Assembly (NCBI RefSeq): GCF_003259745.1
Contig: NZ_QLMC01000002.1
Location: 1-64,000, forward strand
Direction: 5' to 3'
From: Larkinella arboricola
GTDB taxonomy: Bacteria > Bacteroidota > Bacteroidia > Cytophagales > Spirosomataceae
Length of the DNA: 64,000 nucleotides
The first letter of the stretch is position 1. Each line of letters begins with the position of its first letter. Position numbers and translations under genes: made by a program. Below the pieces are notes generated by a model. The model saw only the letters and a list, made by a program, of their open reading frames with translations, was not told the origin of the DNA and did no database searches. This document shows, in pieces, positions 16,041 through 25,768 of the stretch.

Positions 16041-18467
16041 TCACTTCCGGATCAGCCAGATTTCCGTTACCTGCGAGCCGCGTTCCCCTTCACCGCAGGT
16101 CCAGATGAACGTTACTTTTCCATCAGAAGAAGCTACTTTAGGGAGGTCGAACTCAAAAATCGGTTGCTCGCCGGTTTGAATGAAATCGTGAATAACCGAA
16201 CCGTCGTCCGTCATCAGTTTCATGCGGGAACGAAACCGGCCCGTGTAGGCAATCCGCATCCGGTACGATGCTGTCGGGTCAAGCTCGTTGTATTGAATCT
16301 TTAACGGCTGGTCGTACAGCGTTTTGGCTTGTTTCATCCAGACGCGGGGCGTAATCTGCCCTTTAAACCCGGTCGCCTTGATTTCGTCCACCCACTCTTC
16401 GCCCACCAGGCCCACGCCAAACCCAATGCGCGGGGACCGCAGACTGCCGGGGTCTTTCTCCCAACTTTCGCCCGGAACCACCCGGTACCAACTTTCGGGA
16501 GCGCCAAAATGGTCGTAAAAACCACCGGGGCCGGGGTCGGTGCGGTGCAGCAGTTCGTTGATTTTTGCCACCCTTTCTTTTTCATCGGGCCGTTTCTCAA
16601 TGGTTTCCAACTGGTCCATCAGCCAGGGCGAATCGTTCAGCGGAATGTCGATGTTGTCCACAAAATTGCCCCGCCCCGACATGGCTCCGTGTTTTTCCAT
16701 CGTCAACTGCGCACCAATCGACTTAAACAGAGAATCGGCCAGCGCGAAGCATTTCGCCCGGTATTCGGGCCAGATGCGGTTTTTCCAGGCTTTTTCCAGA
16801 ATGGCCCGGGCCTGCTGGATCGCGGGAAGGGTACCGGTTTTTTCGGCGTTTGCCAGCACATCGCGGGCCTGCTGCTCCAGTTCGGTTTCATACAACAGCC
16901 GTCGCTGGATGTACGCATCGTAGTACGCCCGAATCTGGCCCATCTGAAAGCGAGGGTTCTGCAAAACCGTGGGCGGAACCTGTTTCTCCAGCGCCTGCCA
17001 CTGCCGCAGCGACTGACCGATGGCCTGATTGGTGAGCAGATTGCCGCGCCAGTTGTCTTCCAGCGAAATCAGGGCGCGGGCAACGGTTTCGGTATAATCC
17101 GGACCGATGAACAGCCGGGCAAAGTCGCGCAGGGTTTCGATCACCGGCGTTTCGGGATTCCAGTCCTGATCGCTCCAGACGAATTTATTCACGTCGTCGT
17201 TGGTGCCTTCCGAGTAGCTGATGCTGCCCACGCCGAACTCATCGAGCGCATTGTGGATGGCTTTTTCGTCGTGCGGTCGCGGGTTAATGCTCTCCCGGCC
17301 CAGCGTCATCGACCAGGCCAGATCCCAATGCGGCACGGGGTACTGCGAGCTATAATTGTGCGTAATGTCGGGGTAATGCCGAATCGGAATCGACGGTTTG
17401 ACCAGTTTGCGAATCTCCTGCACCGGTATTTTCACCCACGGTCCGAACACCACGCCACCAAACCACGGATAGTCGGCATTGACGTGTTTGAAAAACGCAT
17501 CGAACCAGGCCTGGGTGGGCCGGAACACCTGCGGAGAAACCCAGATTTTGGCTTTTGGGTGGTACTTCTGTAACACCTGCGCTTCTTTTGCAAGCCAGGC
17601 AAACATCACGTCGGGTTCGAGGTCGCCGGGATCACCACCCGGAACAAACACCGCGTCCAGCTTTGGCACGGCGGCAAACACTTCATGCCGTTCTTTCAAT
17701 TCCCGCTGAATCGAATCGGGATGCTCGTAATCTTTCCCCATATTCGGGTACCACATCCAGACGTCCAGACCGTACTCCTGACAGATACGCGATTGTTCAC
17801 CAATCATCCGGATGGCCGGTAGTTTCATGTGCCGACTCGTAAAATCGTCGTCCGTGCGTGGCGGCATGATTTCGATGCTGTTCGCGCCAAACAGGGCTAG
17901 ATCGCGGATGTACTGGTCGAACTGTGCCACCGTAAAGGCATCGTACGCATTCGTTTTGGGACGATAACCGAGCTGATGCCCGCGAATCGGATACCGGGGG
18001 CTGCTGGCAATTGTGGCTTCAGTGGAAATAGTTATCTGGCCGGGTCGCATCTCGGCTTTCCGGAGTAATTGCCCCACACCGTAGAGGAGTCCCCGCGCGT
18101 CTTTCCCCACAATCCAGACCGAATTGTCATCCTGCACCAGCAGTTTGAACCCTTCGCTCTGAATGGCGGGCAGGGCGCGCAGGGCCGTCTGAATGGTGAC
18201 CGGAAAGGAAGCCAGATCAGTTTCCAGTGTCAGGGCGATAACGGGTTTTCCGCTAGCCGGTAATTTCCGGGCCAGCGGTAACCGAATCCGGGTCCGTTTT
18301 TCCACTTCCTGCTGCAAGACGTCCAGACTTCGGCGCAGGCTGTTTTTGTCTTTGATCGGGCAGAAAATCTGAGCCCTGGATAAATCGATGGGACTGGAAA
18401 AGACAGAAGTTGCGGTTAAAACAAAAAAGCTGATCAGGCAAAGAAGGATGGGAGGAAATCGATACAT
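16041..18467 (-). CDS. Secreted glycosidase-like protein (GH20b/GH67-N type N-domain plus TIM barrel), paralogue 1
   Basis: An 808-residue exported protein (signal peptide about 1-25). Residues about 30-155 look like the GH20b/GH67 N-terminal domain (DNSVWIVGKDARGLLYGVGQLL). The central part (about 160-520) looks like a TIM barrel that opens with YPIRGHQLGYR (160-169) and has VPGGDPG at 275-281. The C-terminal part has long helices and a final beta-rich domain. A homologue lies at 27730-30048 with the same order of segments. In GH20 the catalytic pair is GGDE; here the matching string is GGDP, so the acid/base must differ if it is an enzyme. Alternatives are a GH67/GH115-type alpha-glucuronidase relative or an unclassified family. 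Neighbours are hexosamine-related. Confidence 0.65.
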   Translation of the reverse strand: MYRFPPILLCLISFFVLTATSVFSSPIDLSRAQIFCPIKDKNSLRRSLDVLQQEVEKRTRIRLPLARKLPASGKPVIALTLETDLASFPVTIQTALRALPAIQSEGFKLLVQDDNSVWIVGKDARGLLYGVGQLLRKAEMRPGQITISTEATIASSPRYPIRGHQLGYRPKTNAYDAFTVAQFDQYIRDLALFGANSIEIMPPRTDDDFTSRHMKLPAIRMIGEQSRICQEYGLDVWMWYPNMGKDYEHPDSIQRELKERHEVFAAVPKLDAVFVPGGDPGDLEPDVMFAWLAKEAQVLQKYHPKAKIWVSPQVFRPTQAWFDAFFKHVNADYPWFGGVVFGPWVKIPVQEIRKLVKPSIPIRHYPDITHNYSSQYPVPHWDLAWSMTLGRESINPRPHDEKAIHNALDEFGVGSISYSEGTNDDVNKFVWSDQDWNPETPVIETLRDFARLFIGPDYTETVARALISLEDNWRGNLLTNQAIGQSLRQWQALEKQVPPTVLQNPRFQMGQIRAYYDAYIQRRLLYETELEQQARDVLANAEKTGTLPAIQQARAILEKAWKNRIWPEYRAKCFALADSLFKSIGAQLTMEKHGAMSGRGNFVDNIDIPLNDSPWLMDQLETIEKRPDEKERVAKINELLHRTDPGPGGFYDHFGAPESWYRVVPGESWEKDPGSLRSPRIGFGVGLVGEEWVDEIKATGFKGQITPRVWMKQAKTLYDQPLKIQYNELDPTASYRMRIAYTGRFRSRMKLMTDDGSVIHDFIQTGEQPIFEFDLPKVASSDGKVTFIWTCGEGERGSQVTEIWLIRK

Positions 18468-18554
18468 GAAAAATGCATAGTAAGGGTTAGGAATTCGTAG
18501 CGCACGGGTTCATCATACGTACCGCCGACGCGGGGCAAACCGTCGGTATACGGG

Positions 18555-20432
18555 TTAGTTGATGGCGTTGACCCGCACATCATCCACGTAAAACACGGCG
18601 GGCGTTACCGGCTCGTCAGCTCCCGGTAGGGGAGGTTCCGGGTCTTCGTTGGGCGTCTTTCGATTGGGCAAATTCCGGTACGGCCCGGTTCGGATGGACA
18701 GGCGTTCGACGGACTTGACGGCTTCGGCCAGCGCGGCTTTTTCCAGGACGGTTTTTCCGTCGATCCGCAGGTCATAACTACCGTTCAAACGGGCGTTTGC
18801 GCTGATCGTCAGTTCGTACCACTGCCCGGCGCGGTAGGGTTGCAGCACTTTTTCCTGACTGCCATCGGTGGCAACAATGGCTCCTTTTTCGTCAAACCGT
18901 ATCCGCACCGGACGGTTGCCGTACCGATCCGTCAGGTCAATTTCCAGCGTACCGGTGTTCTGCTGGCCGGGCCGGACTTTCAAACGGGTTTGTACACGGC
19001 TTCCTTCTTCGAAAACCCGGATGGCGCGGGCGTAATCGTACGGATCTTTGTCGGATAACTCGAGACATTTGCCGGTTCCGTTCGGGCTGTTCACCACCGT
19101 CACCGGCGCCCATTTCGGCGCGTAAATGTTCCAGTCCGTCACGGCAGCATTCAGGGTCAAACCGTCAAAATTGTCGGCCACCGGCCCTTTGACCGAATAC
19201 CGGATGGGCGTCGGAATCCGGCTCACCCAGATGTCTTCCTTGTTCATGCTGTAGGAAAGCCACAGGTCGTGGCCGGGCGGGTTGCCGTTGCCTTCTTCAA
19301 TACCGCGCACGTAGCAGGGGCCGAAATCCTTCCAGCGACCGAAAAAACGCCGGGGCGGCACTTCTCCCTGCACAATCAGCATATTGTCGTAGAGAATGCC
19401 ATCATCGCCGGAAACGACAACCAGCGGAAACCGGTGCTCATTGTATTCGGTCGGGTTATAGCAAATGGCGTAGCGACCATCGTCTGTCCGCTGACCCCAC
19501 TGCTTTCCGCCCGCCATCACAAAGCTCGGCACCTTGACCGGTTTGGAAAACGTTTGCCCGTTGTCGGATGATAACCCACTGTGCGACCATTTCCACAATG
19601 CCACCACGTTGCCGTCTTTACGGTGGTAATACGACAGGGCTTCCCGGGCTTCCTCCTTTACGCCGTAAAAACCGTCGAGTCCGCGGTCTTCATCCCACCA
19701 CTGAAACGTCATGAGTTTGTCGGCCAGCAGGGCATCGCAGGCTTCGATAAAACCGGCGTCCGGGGATTTTTTATAGAATGGATAACTTGTATTGCGCTCG
19801 TTCCACTGCACACCGTTGATGGTTTTGTGGCTGGTGTAGCGGATAAAGTAAATCGGGCCGTATGAACCGTCTTTGTAGGCTTCCCGCACCACGCGCCCAA
19901 TCCCGCCTTCCTTGAACGGGTCTTCGGCATGACCGTAAAACGCCAGCACGAGCAGTCGGCCGTTTGGCGCGACGTAGAAACCCATGCGCTGGTGCATCAT
20001 ATAGCCGTTGGAACTGTCCGGAATCGTGACGCCTGCTGGTGGTACATAAGGCGGAAAAACGACCGTTGGTTTGGACCATTGCCGTCCGTCTTTCGAGGTC
20101 GTGATCAGGGTTTGTCCCGGCGCAATGTGTTCGTCGACGGGGTTGCTGAGGTATTGCTGGTAAAAGGTGTTGTTCCAGTAGCAGAGATTAGGGGCGTGGT
20201 TGTACGTCCAGCCGTGATCGTCGGCCAATTCCGGATGCGTACGGTTTACCCGAACGGTTTGTCGGCTTTCCGTACCGATGGCGTACCGCAGGCGACCTTC
20301 GTGAACCGTCGGATCGACGGTTTCGCCACCTACGTAGCGAACCGGTTCGGCGGGGCTGCCGGTTTGGGACTGGGCGGTAAGTCCCGCCAAAAGCAAACTT
20401 AAGGTAAAGAGGGTCGGGTTTAAGAACGTCAT
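18555..20432 (-). CDS. Secreted sialidase-fold protein with C-terminal lectin-like domain
   Basis: A 625-residue exported protein (signal about 1-22, LLLAGLTAQSQ). Residues about 40-420 have sialidase-superfamily propeller features, with degenerate Asp-box-like strings TTSKDGRQWSKP and SSDNGQTFSKP. The C-terminal 180 residues, with DNFDG and repeated short strands ending in VFYVDDVRVNAIN, resemble a concanavalin-like (LamG/DUF1080-type) jelly roll. The sialidase Arg triad cannot be confirmed by eye, so it may act on another glycan. It lies in a minus-strand run with the GH-like gene (87 bases downstream) and the acyltransferase gene (113 bases upstream). Confidence 0.65.
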   Translation of the reverse strand: MTFLNPTLFTLSLLLAGLTAQSQTGSPAEPVRYVGGETVDPTVHEGRLRYAIGTESRQTVRVNRTHPELADDHGWTYNHAPNLCYWNNTFYQQYLSNPVDEHIAPGQTLITTSKDGRQWSKPTVVFPPYVPPAGVTIPDSSNGYMMHQRMGFYVAPNGRLLVLAFYGHAEDPFKEGGIGRVVREAYKDGSYGPIYFIRYTSHKTINGVQWNERNTSYPFYKKSPDAGFIEACDALLADKLMTFQWWDEDRGLDGFYGVKEEAREALSYYHRKDGNVVALWKWSHSGLSSDNGQTFSKPVKVPSFVMAGGKQWGQRTDDGRYAICYNPTEYNEHRFPLVVVSGDDGILYDNMLIVQGEVPPRRFFGRWKDFGPCYVRGIEEGNGNPPGHDLWLSYSMNKEDIWVSRIPTPIRYSVKGPVADNFDGLTLNAAVTDWNIYAPKWAPVTVVNSPNGTGKCLELSDKDPYDYARAIRVFEEGSRVQTRLKVRPGQQNTGTLEIDLTDRYGNRPVRIRFDEKGAIVATDGSQEKVLQPYRAGQWYELTISANARLNGSYDLRIDGKTVLEKAALAEAVKSVERLSIRTGPYRNLPNRKTPNEDPEPPLPGADEPVTPAVFYVDDVRVNAIN

Positions 20433-20545
20433 ACTATACTAGGGATACACGGGCGAAAATCGCAGGATTCGTTCCCGGATTTCGGGTCAGTCGTAGGGAT
20501 AAAGCAGGTAATGGGAAAAAGCAATAATCTTCTCATAACGAAACC

Positions 20546-21685
20546 TTACAGCTTGATAAAGATTTTGTTCCGGTAGAGAATATACGCCGGAATGAAGTTG
20601 ACGGCCACAAAAAACAGGGCGTAGACCATGCTCCCAAACCGTGGGTCGAAACCCAGACCGGTCAGGGCGGAAACACCGTATTCATTGAGCGAATGTCCGC
20701 CCAGTTTCAGGTAGTAAAAGAGGATGGAAAGCAAATCGCCCATGACGTAGACCGCAATGGCGTTTGCGCCGAAGATGATGCCCGGCCGGGTGCCTTTGGT
20801 ACGCCCCAGGATATCGACCAGAAAATACACCGCCCCGAACAAAAGGGCTGCAAAACCAGACGTAATCAATACGAACGAGCTGGTCCAGAGGTTTTCGTTG
20901 CTCGGAAACGTCAGGTTCCAGAAGTAACCGGCTGTGGCCGTAAAGAGCCCCGCCGTCATCAGGTAAGCTACTTTTTCAAGCCGGGGGATGGGGCTGACCA
21001 TCAGGCGTCCGGCCAGCATACCAGTGAGGCCCGAAACCACCGACGGGAAGGTGCTGAGGATGCTTTCGGGGTCCCAGGTACCCTGCCACATCCGGCCCGG
21101 CAAATACAGATTGTCGAACCAGGCCACCAGATTGGCACCCGGTTCGAGCATGACTTTGCCGTAACCCGGCGTCGGAATCTGCGTCAGGGCCAGCCAGTAC
21201 ACAACTAGCGTCAGCATACCGATCCAGGCTTGCTGTTTCCAGTTGGTATTCAGGAAAATAACGGAGCAGATCAGAAAGACAAAGGCAATGCGGTGAAGCG
21301 TGCCGGTCCAGCGAATGGTGGCAAAATCGAAGGTCGGCAGCAGGTTCAGGAACATGCCGACGGCGAAAATCCTGACGGAGCGGACGATGATCTTGCGGTA
21401 CAATACCTTTTTCGGCGCTCCGCTTTCCAGCCGTTTCGAGTAGGCAAACACAATGGAAACACCGATGATGAACAGAAAAAATGGGGCAATCAGGTCGGTG
21501 AATGACAGGCCGTTCCACTTCGTGTGCTGCAACGGATGATACACATGGTCGCCGTCGCCGGGGAAGTTGACCAGCAGCATGGCCGCAATCGTGAAGCCCC
21601 GCAGAGCATCAAGCGAAATCAGCCGGGTTGGGCTGAATTCCAGGGAGCCGGTCGAGAAGGCTGACGGGGTCGTTGGGGCAATCAT
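20546..21685 (-). CDS. NagX/HGSNAT-like membrane acyltransferase (DUF5009 type)
   Basis: A 379-residue inner-membrane protein with about 10 hydrophobic helices. It opens with the family signature RLISLDALRGFTIAAMLLVN and HxxWNGLSFTDLIAPFFLFI, as in heparan-alpha-glucosaminide N-acetyltransferase and bacterial NagX. The lumenal/periplasmic histidine used by HGSNAT may correspond to the HHxx/QHTKW region near residue 53 (inference). NagX genes usually sit in N-acetylglucosamine clusters, and here the gene diverges from a GH20 hexosaminidase with an 87-base shared promoter region. I infer acetylation or transport linked to amino-sugar use. Confidence 0.85.
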   Translation of the reverse strand: MIAPTTPSAFSTGSLEFSPTRLISLDALRGFTIAAMLLVNFPGDGDHVYHPLQHTKWNGLSFTDLIAPFFLFIIGVSIVFAYSKRLESGAPKKVLYRKIIVRSVRIFAVGMFLNLLPTFDFATIRWTGTLHRIAFVFLICSVIFLNTNWKQQAWIGMLTLVVYWLALTQIPTPGYGKVMLEPGANLVAWFDNLYLPGRMWQGTWDPESILSTFPSVVSGLTGMLAGRLMVSPIPRLEKVAYLMTAGLFTATAGYFWNLTFPSNENLWTSSFVLITSGFAALLFGAVYFLVDILGRTKGTRPGIIFGANAIAVYVMGDLLSILFYYLKLGGHSLNEYGVSALTGLGFDPRFGSMVYALFFVAVNFIPAYILYRNKIFIKL

Positions 21686-21772
21686 CGAAGCGGTTGTTGA
21701 AAAAGTCTTTGGAACCAGTGGTATTTTTACTACTCGATTCCGTATTATTAAGGCTACTTAACTGACCCCTCA

Positions 21773-24352
21773 ATGCGTAACTTTTTTTGCTTTACGGCCA
21801 TTCTGGCTGTTTTATTTCTGTTGAATAGTTGCAAATCTTCCGAAAACGAAGCCCGCGAAATCGCCGTTACCTGGGAACTGGTAAGCAATTTTACCGAGGT
21901 GGAACACGGCTTTGAAGCCCGCTTCAACTTGGTGAACAACAGCGATCTGGCGCTTGATGAGAAAAACTGGGCGCTGTTCTTCAATATGTCGCCCCGGCCT
22001 ATTCTGGCGAACAAAACTCCGCAACCGGCTACGGTTCAGCACATCAACGGCGACTGGTACAAAATGATGCCCAACGCCGGATTTTCGCTGGCCCCCGGCC
22101 AATCCGCCGAAATCCGGTATTTGGGAACGGAAGGGGTGATCAAACTGACCGACGCGCCAATGGGCCTTTATTTTGTTTTCTACGACAAAGACGGCAAAGA
22201 GGAAAATGTGGTGGAGGTCGCCAATTACCGTGTCTTACCATTCGCGAAAAAAGAGCAGCAACTACGTGGAAAAGACGATCAGATGCCGCTCCATACGGCA
22301 GCCAAACGGTATCAGGACAATCTGGCGCTCAGTCTGGTTGGTGCCAATCAGTTGCAGAAAATCGTTCCGTCGCCGGTGAAGATGACAACGGGCACGGGTA
22401 CATTAACGCTGGATAGCAAACTGCCCATTTATTACGGTGCCGGGCTGGAAAACGAAGCCCGTTTTCTAAGCAAAAAACTGAAAGACCTGACGGGGACGGA
22501 GTTTCCGGTGCAGAGCGGAACAGCCGGAAAAGGCATTGTCCTGACGACCGGCGCGGTTTCGGTCAACGGGGTGAGTAAAGAAGCGTACAAACTCGGTATC
22601 GACGCCAACGGGGTGGCCATTACGGGAAGCGATGCCGCCGGTGTGTTTTATGGCGTGCAAAGTTTGCTGGCCCTCATGCCGACCGAAGCCTATTTGAAAC
22701 CGACTGCCAGCGTGGCCCTGGGTTTTGTGCAGGTGGAAGATGCGCCCCGGTTTCCGTTTCGGAGCATGCATCTGGATGTGAGCCGGAATTTCCAGACCAA
22801 GGAAACCGTGCTGCGCTGGCTCGACCTGCTGGCCGTCTACAAGATCAACCATTTTCTGTTTTATACCACTGAAGACGAAGGCTGGCGGATCGAAATTGAC
22901 GGTTTGCCGGAGCTAACGAAAGTGGGTGCCCAGCGCGAACACACCGCCGGAGGCATGGCCGCCCCGGTGCTGCATCCGTCGTACGGTTCGGGACCGAAAG
23001 CCTACGACGAAGGCAAACACGGCAGCGGTTTTTATACCAAAGCCGATTTCATCGAAATCCTGAAATACGCTAACGAGCGGCACATCAAAGTGATTCCGGA
23101 ACTGAATTTTCCCGGCCACGCGCGGGCGGCCATTAAGTCGATGGAAGCGCGGTACGAACGGCTGATGAAGGAAGGCAAGGAGAAGGAAGCCAACGAATAC
23201 CGCCTGATCGATCCCGACGACAAATCGGTGTACCTGTCGGCGCAGGCTTACAAGGATAACGTGGTGAGCGTAGCCCGTGAATCGACGTACCATTTTTATG
23301 AAAAAGTGGTGGACGAAATTGCCAAAATGTACGCCGAGGCCGGGTTAAAGCTCGATACGTTCCACGCGGGTGGCGACGAAGTGCCCGAAGGGGTCTGGAC
23401 CCAATCACCAATGGCGGCCCAGTTGCTGAAAGAAAATCCGGCCATCAAAGATCCTAAAAACTTGCAGTCGTATTTTGTTGGTAAGCTCCTGAAACGGCTC
23501 GAAAAACGCAATCTGACCATTCATGGCTGGGAGGAAGTGGCCCTGACCAAATCGCCGGAAGGCAAATACCTGCCGAATCCGGAGTTTGTGGGTAAAAAGC
23601 TGGTGCCCTACGTCTGGAATAACATCTACGACCTCGATCTGGGCAACCGACTAGCCAACGCGGGTTATCCGGTGGTACTGTGTAATGTGACAAACTTTTA
23701 TTTCGACCTGGCCTACAACAACGATCCGCAGGAGCCGGGGCTGTACTGGGGCGGTTTTGTAGATGTGCGGGCCAACTGGACGTTTGCGCCCTTCGATATG
23801 TTTAAAACCACGTACCGGACCTCGATGGGCCAACCGCTGAATTTCGCCGGTTTGGAAAAAATGAAGCCGGAAGCCCGCAAAAACGTGATCGGTCTGGAAT
23901 CGCAGCTCTGGTGCGAAACTGTCAAAGGGCGGGATATGATGGAGTATTATTCGCTGCCCAAACTGCTGGGTTTTGCCGAAAGTGCCTGGGCGGCCGAACG
24001 CCCCTGGGAAACCATCGAAAACCGAGACGCACGCGAAAAGGCTATTCAGGCAGGCTGGAATATTTTTGCCAATACGCTGGCCCAACGGGAGTTGCCCCGG
24101 CTGGCTACGATCAACGGCGGTTACAATTACCGGCTGCCGATGCCGGGGGTGGTTCTCGAAAACGGAACGCTGAAAGCCAACGTCGAATACCCGGGTTTGA
24201 GCATCCGCTACACCACCGACGGGTCGGAGCCAACGGCTCAGTCGGCGCTGTACACGGCTCCGGTGAAAGTGTCGGGGTCGGTTAAGCTGAAAAGTTTCGA
24301 TGCGTCCGGTCGGTCGAGCCGGACGGCGGTGGTGGATGGAACGCAGCTCTAA
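21773..24352 (+). CDS. GH20 beta-N-acetylhexosaminidase, surface lipoprotein
   Basis: An 859-residue chitobiase-type hexosaminidase. The lipoprotein signal ends at C20 (LFLLNSC). Domains in order: CHB_HEX carbohydrate-binding domain (about 30-170), GH20b (about 195-320), GH20 TIM barrel (about 325-700) with the catalytic pair D535-E536 in HAGGDEVPEGVW, and a C-terminal FN3-like CHB_HEX_C domain (about 775-859). It removes terminal beta-linked GlcNAc/GalNAc using substrate-assisted catalysis. All catalytic residues are present. It is followed 76 bases downstream by an MFS sugar transporter and then a regulator, forming a hexosamine-use cluster. Confidence 0.96.
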   Translation: MRNFFCFTAILAVLFLLNSCKSSENEAREIAVTWELVSNFTEVEHGFEARFNLVNNSDLALDEKNWALFFNMSPRPILANKTPQPATVQHINGDWYKMMPNAGFSLAPGQSAEIRYLGTEGVIKLTDAPMGLYFVFYDKDGKEENVVEVANYRVLPFAKKEQQLRGKDDQMPLHTAAKRYQDNLALSLVGANQLQKIVPSPVKMTTGTGTLTLDSKLPIYYGAGLENEARFLSKKLKDLTGTEFPVQSGTAGKGIVLTTGAVSVNGVSKEAYKLGIDANGVAITGSDAAGVFYGVQSLLALMPTEAYLKPTASVALGFVQVEDAPRFPFRSMHLDVSRNFQTKETVLRWLDLLAVYKINHFLFYTTEDEGWRIEIDGLPELTKVGAQREHTAGGMAAPVLHPSYGSGPKAYDEGKHGSGFYTKADFIEILKYANERHIKVIPELNFPGHARAAIKSMEARYERLMKEGKEKEANEYRLIDPDDKSVYLSAQAYKDNVVSVARESTYHFYEKVVDEIAKMYAEAGLKLDTFHAGGDEVPEGVWTQSPMAAQLLKENPAIKDPKNLQSYFVGKLLKRLEKRNLTIHGWEEVALTKSPEGKYLPNPEFVGKKLVPYVWNNIYDLDLGNRLANAGYPVVLCNVTNFYFDLAYNNDPQEPGLYWGGFVDVRANWTFAPFDMFKTTYRTSMGQPLNFAGLEKMKPEARKNVIGLESQLWCETVKGRDMMEYYSLPKLLGFAESAWAAERPWETIENRDAREKAIQAGWNIFANTLAQRELPRLATINGGYNYRLPMPGVVLENGTLKANVEYPGLSIRYTTDGSEPTAQSALYTAPVKVSGSVKLKSFDASGRSSRTAVVDGTQL

Positions 24353-24428
24353 CGGATCGGTTCTGATTCGTTTAGCCGTTTAAGTACGTCGGCCAACTGG
24401 CCGGAAAGCCACCAAAACCGTTGAAACC

Positions 24429-25679
24429 ATGAAGAACAACGCCCTGATTGTCATTCTGATTCTGCTCATATTTTTTGTTATTTCGTTTCTGACCAACATT
24501 CTGGGACCAATCATCCCGGACATTATCACGAGTTTTCAGCTCAGCATCGGGCTGGCCGGTTTTCTGCCGTTTGCCTTCTTTGTGGCCTACGGGGTCATGT
24601 CCATTCCGTCGGGGATTCTGGTCGAGAAATACCGTGAAAAACCGGTGTTGCTGGTGGCGTTTTTTCTGGCGTTTGCCGGTGCGTTGCTGTTTGCGCTGAT
24701 TCCGGGTTTCTCCGTGGCCCTGCTGTCGCTGTTCCTGATCGGTTTGGGCATGGCGATGCTTCAGGTCGTGATTAATCCGTTGCTGCGGGTAGCGGGTGGC
24801 GAGGCCCAGTTTGCCTTCAATTCGGTGCTGGCCCAATTGTTTTTTGGGGCCGCTTCGTTCCTGAGTCCGCAGTTGTACAGCTATCTGGTCAGCCGTGTGC
24901 ATTCGGGAAGCAACACCGGCTTGCTGGCCGTTTTTGACCAGCTCGTTCCCGAAAACCTGAAGTGGGTTTCACTGTACTGGGTTTTTGCGGTGACGGCATT
25001 GTTGATGGTGGTTATCATTTATTTTGTGCGGTTTCCGAAGGTCGAACTGAAAGACGATGAGCGGATTGATACCGAAAAAGCGTTTAAAGACCTGCTGGGC
25101 AACAAAACCGTCCTGCTGTTTTTCTGCGGAATTTTTGCCTATGTCGGTACCGAACAAGGGATTGCCAACTGGACGTCGCAGTTTCTGCAAACCTACCACG
25201 GGGTTGATCCGGCCACCACGGGTGCGTCCGTCATCGCCTATTTCTGGGGCCTGCTGACGATTGGCTGCCTGCTCGGCTTGCTGCTCCTGAAAATTTTCGA
25301 CAGTCGGCGGGTGCTGATGCTGTTTGCGGCTGGGGCCATTGTGTCGCTGCTGACGGGTTTGTTTGGCCCGGTAGACGCGGCCATTTACGCTTTTCCGATG
25401 GCGGGCTTTTTTGCTTCCGTGATGTGGTCAATCATCGTTTCGCTGGCGCTGAACTCGGTGCCGCACCACCACGGTACGTTCTCCGGTATTCTGTGTACCG
25501 GTATTGCCGGGGGAGCCGTCGTGCCGCTGATCGTCGGTGGGCTGGCCGAACTGGTCGGACTACGGTTTGCGATGTTGTTTCTGTTGCTGACGCTGGGCTA
25601 TATTTTCAGCATCGGCGTCTGGGCCCGGCCCCTGGTGAACAACGCGACGGTGAAAAGTTTGAAAGAGCTATTTGCGTAG
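24429..25679 (+). CDS. FucP/NagP-type MFS sugar transporter
   Basis: A 416-residue inner-membrane protein with about 12 helices and the FHS-family pattern (ILGPIIPDIITSFQLSIGLAG, GMAMLQVVINPLLRVAGGEA). Relatives are sugar/H+ symporters for fucose, glucose or N-acetylglucosamine. Position directly after the GH20 gene supports uptake of the released amino sugar (NagP-like), but fucose-type substrates cannot be excluded. A family 1 inverted repeat follows the stop codon, separating it from the regulator gene. Confidence 0.92.
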   Translation: MKNNALIVILILLIFFVISFLTNILGPIIPDIITSFQLSIGLAGFLPFAFFVAYGVMSIPSGILVEKYREKPVLLVAFFLAFAGALLFALIPGFSVALLSLFLIGLGMAMLQVVINPLLRVAGGEAQFAFNSVLAQLFFGAASFLSPQLYSYLVSRVHSGSNTGLLAVFDQLVPENLKWVSLYWVFAVTALLMVVIIYFVRFPKVELKDDERIDTEKAFKDLLGNKTVLLFFCGIFAYVGTEQGIANWTSQFLQTYHGVDPATTGASVIAYFWGLLTIGCLLGLLLLKIFDSRRVLMLFAAGAIVSLLTGLFGPVDAAIYAFPMAGFFASVMWSIIVSLALNSVPHHHGTFSGILCTGIAGGAVVPLIVGGLAELVGLRFAMLFLLLTLGYIFSIGVWARPLVNNATVKSLKELFA

Positions 25680-25691
25680 GAGGGAGTTATG

Positions 25692-25758
25692 CACAGGGTT
25701 AATCAGAGCATACCAGAGTTTCTCTGATTTTCTCTGACGCGCTCTGATTAACCCTGTG
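25692..25758. repeat. Inverted repeat, family 1 copy B
   Basis: CACAGGGTTAATCAGAGC (25692-25709) and GCTCTGATTAACCCTGTG (25741-25758) are perfect 18-base reverse complements. The right end, CTCTGATTAACCCTGTGTAACAAC, recurs with one base missing at 27009-27030. It fills the gap between the MFS and regulator genes and ends 10 bases before the regulator ATG. Confidence 0.75.
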
Positions 25759-25768
25759 TAACAACTTT

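Noticed and set aside
16329-17573. 414-residue plus-strand open frame inside the 16041-18467 gene
   Set aside because: A mirror frame of a gene whose paralogue is conserved; no signal, domain or promoter.
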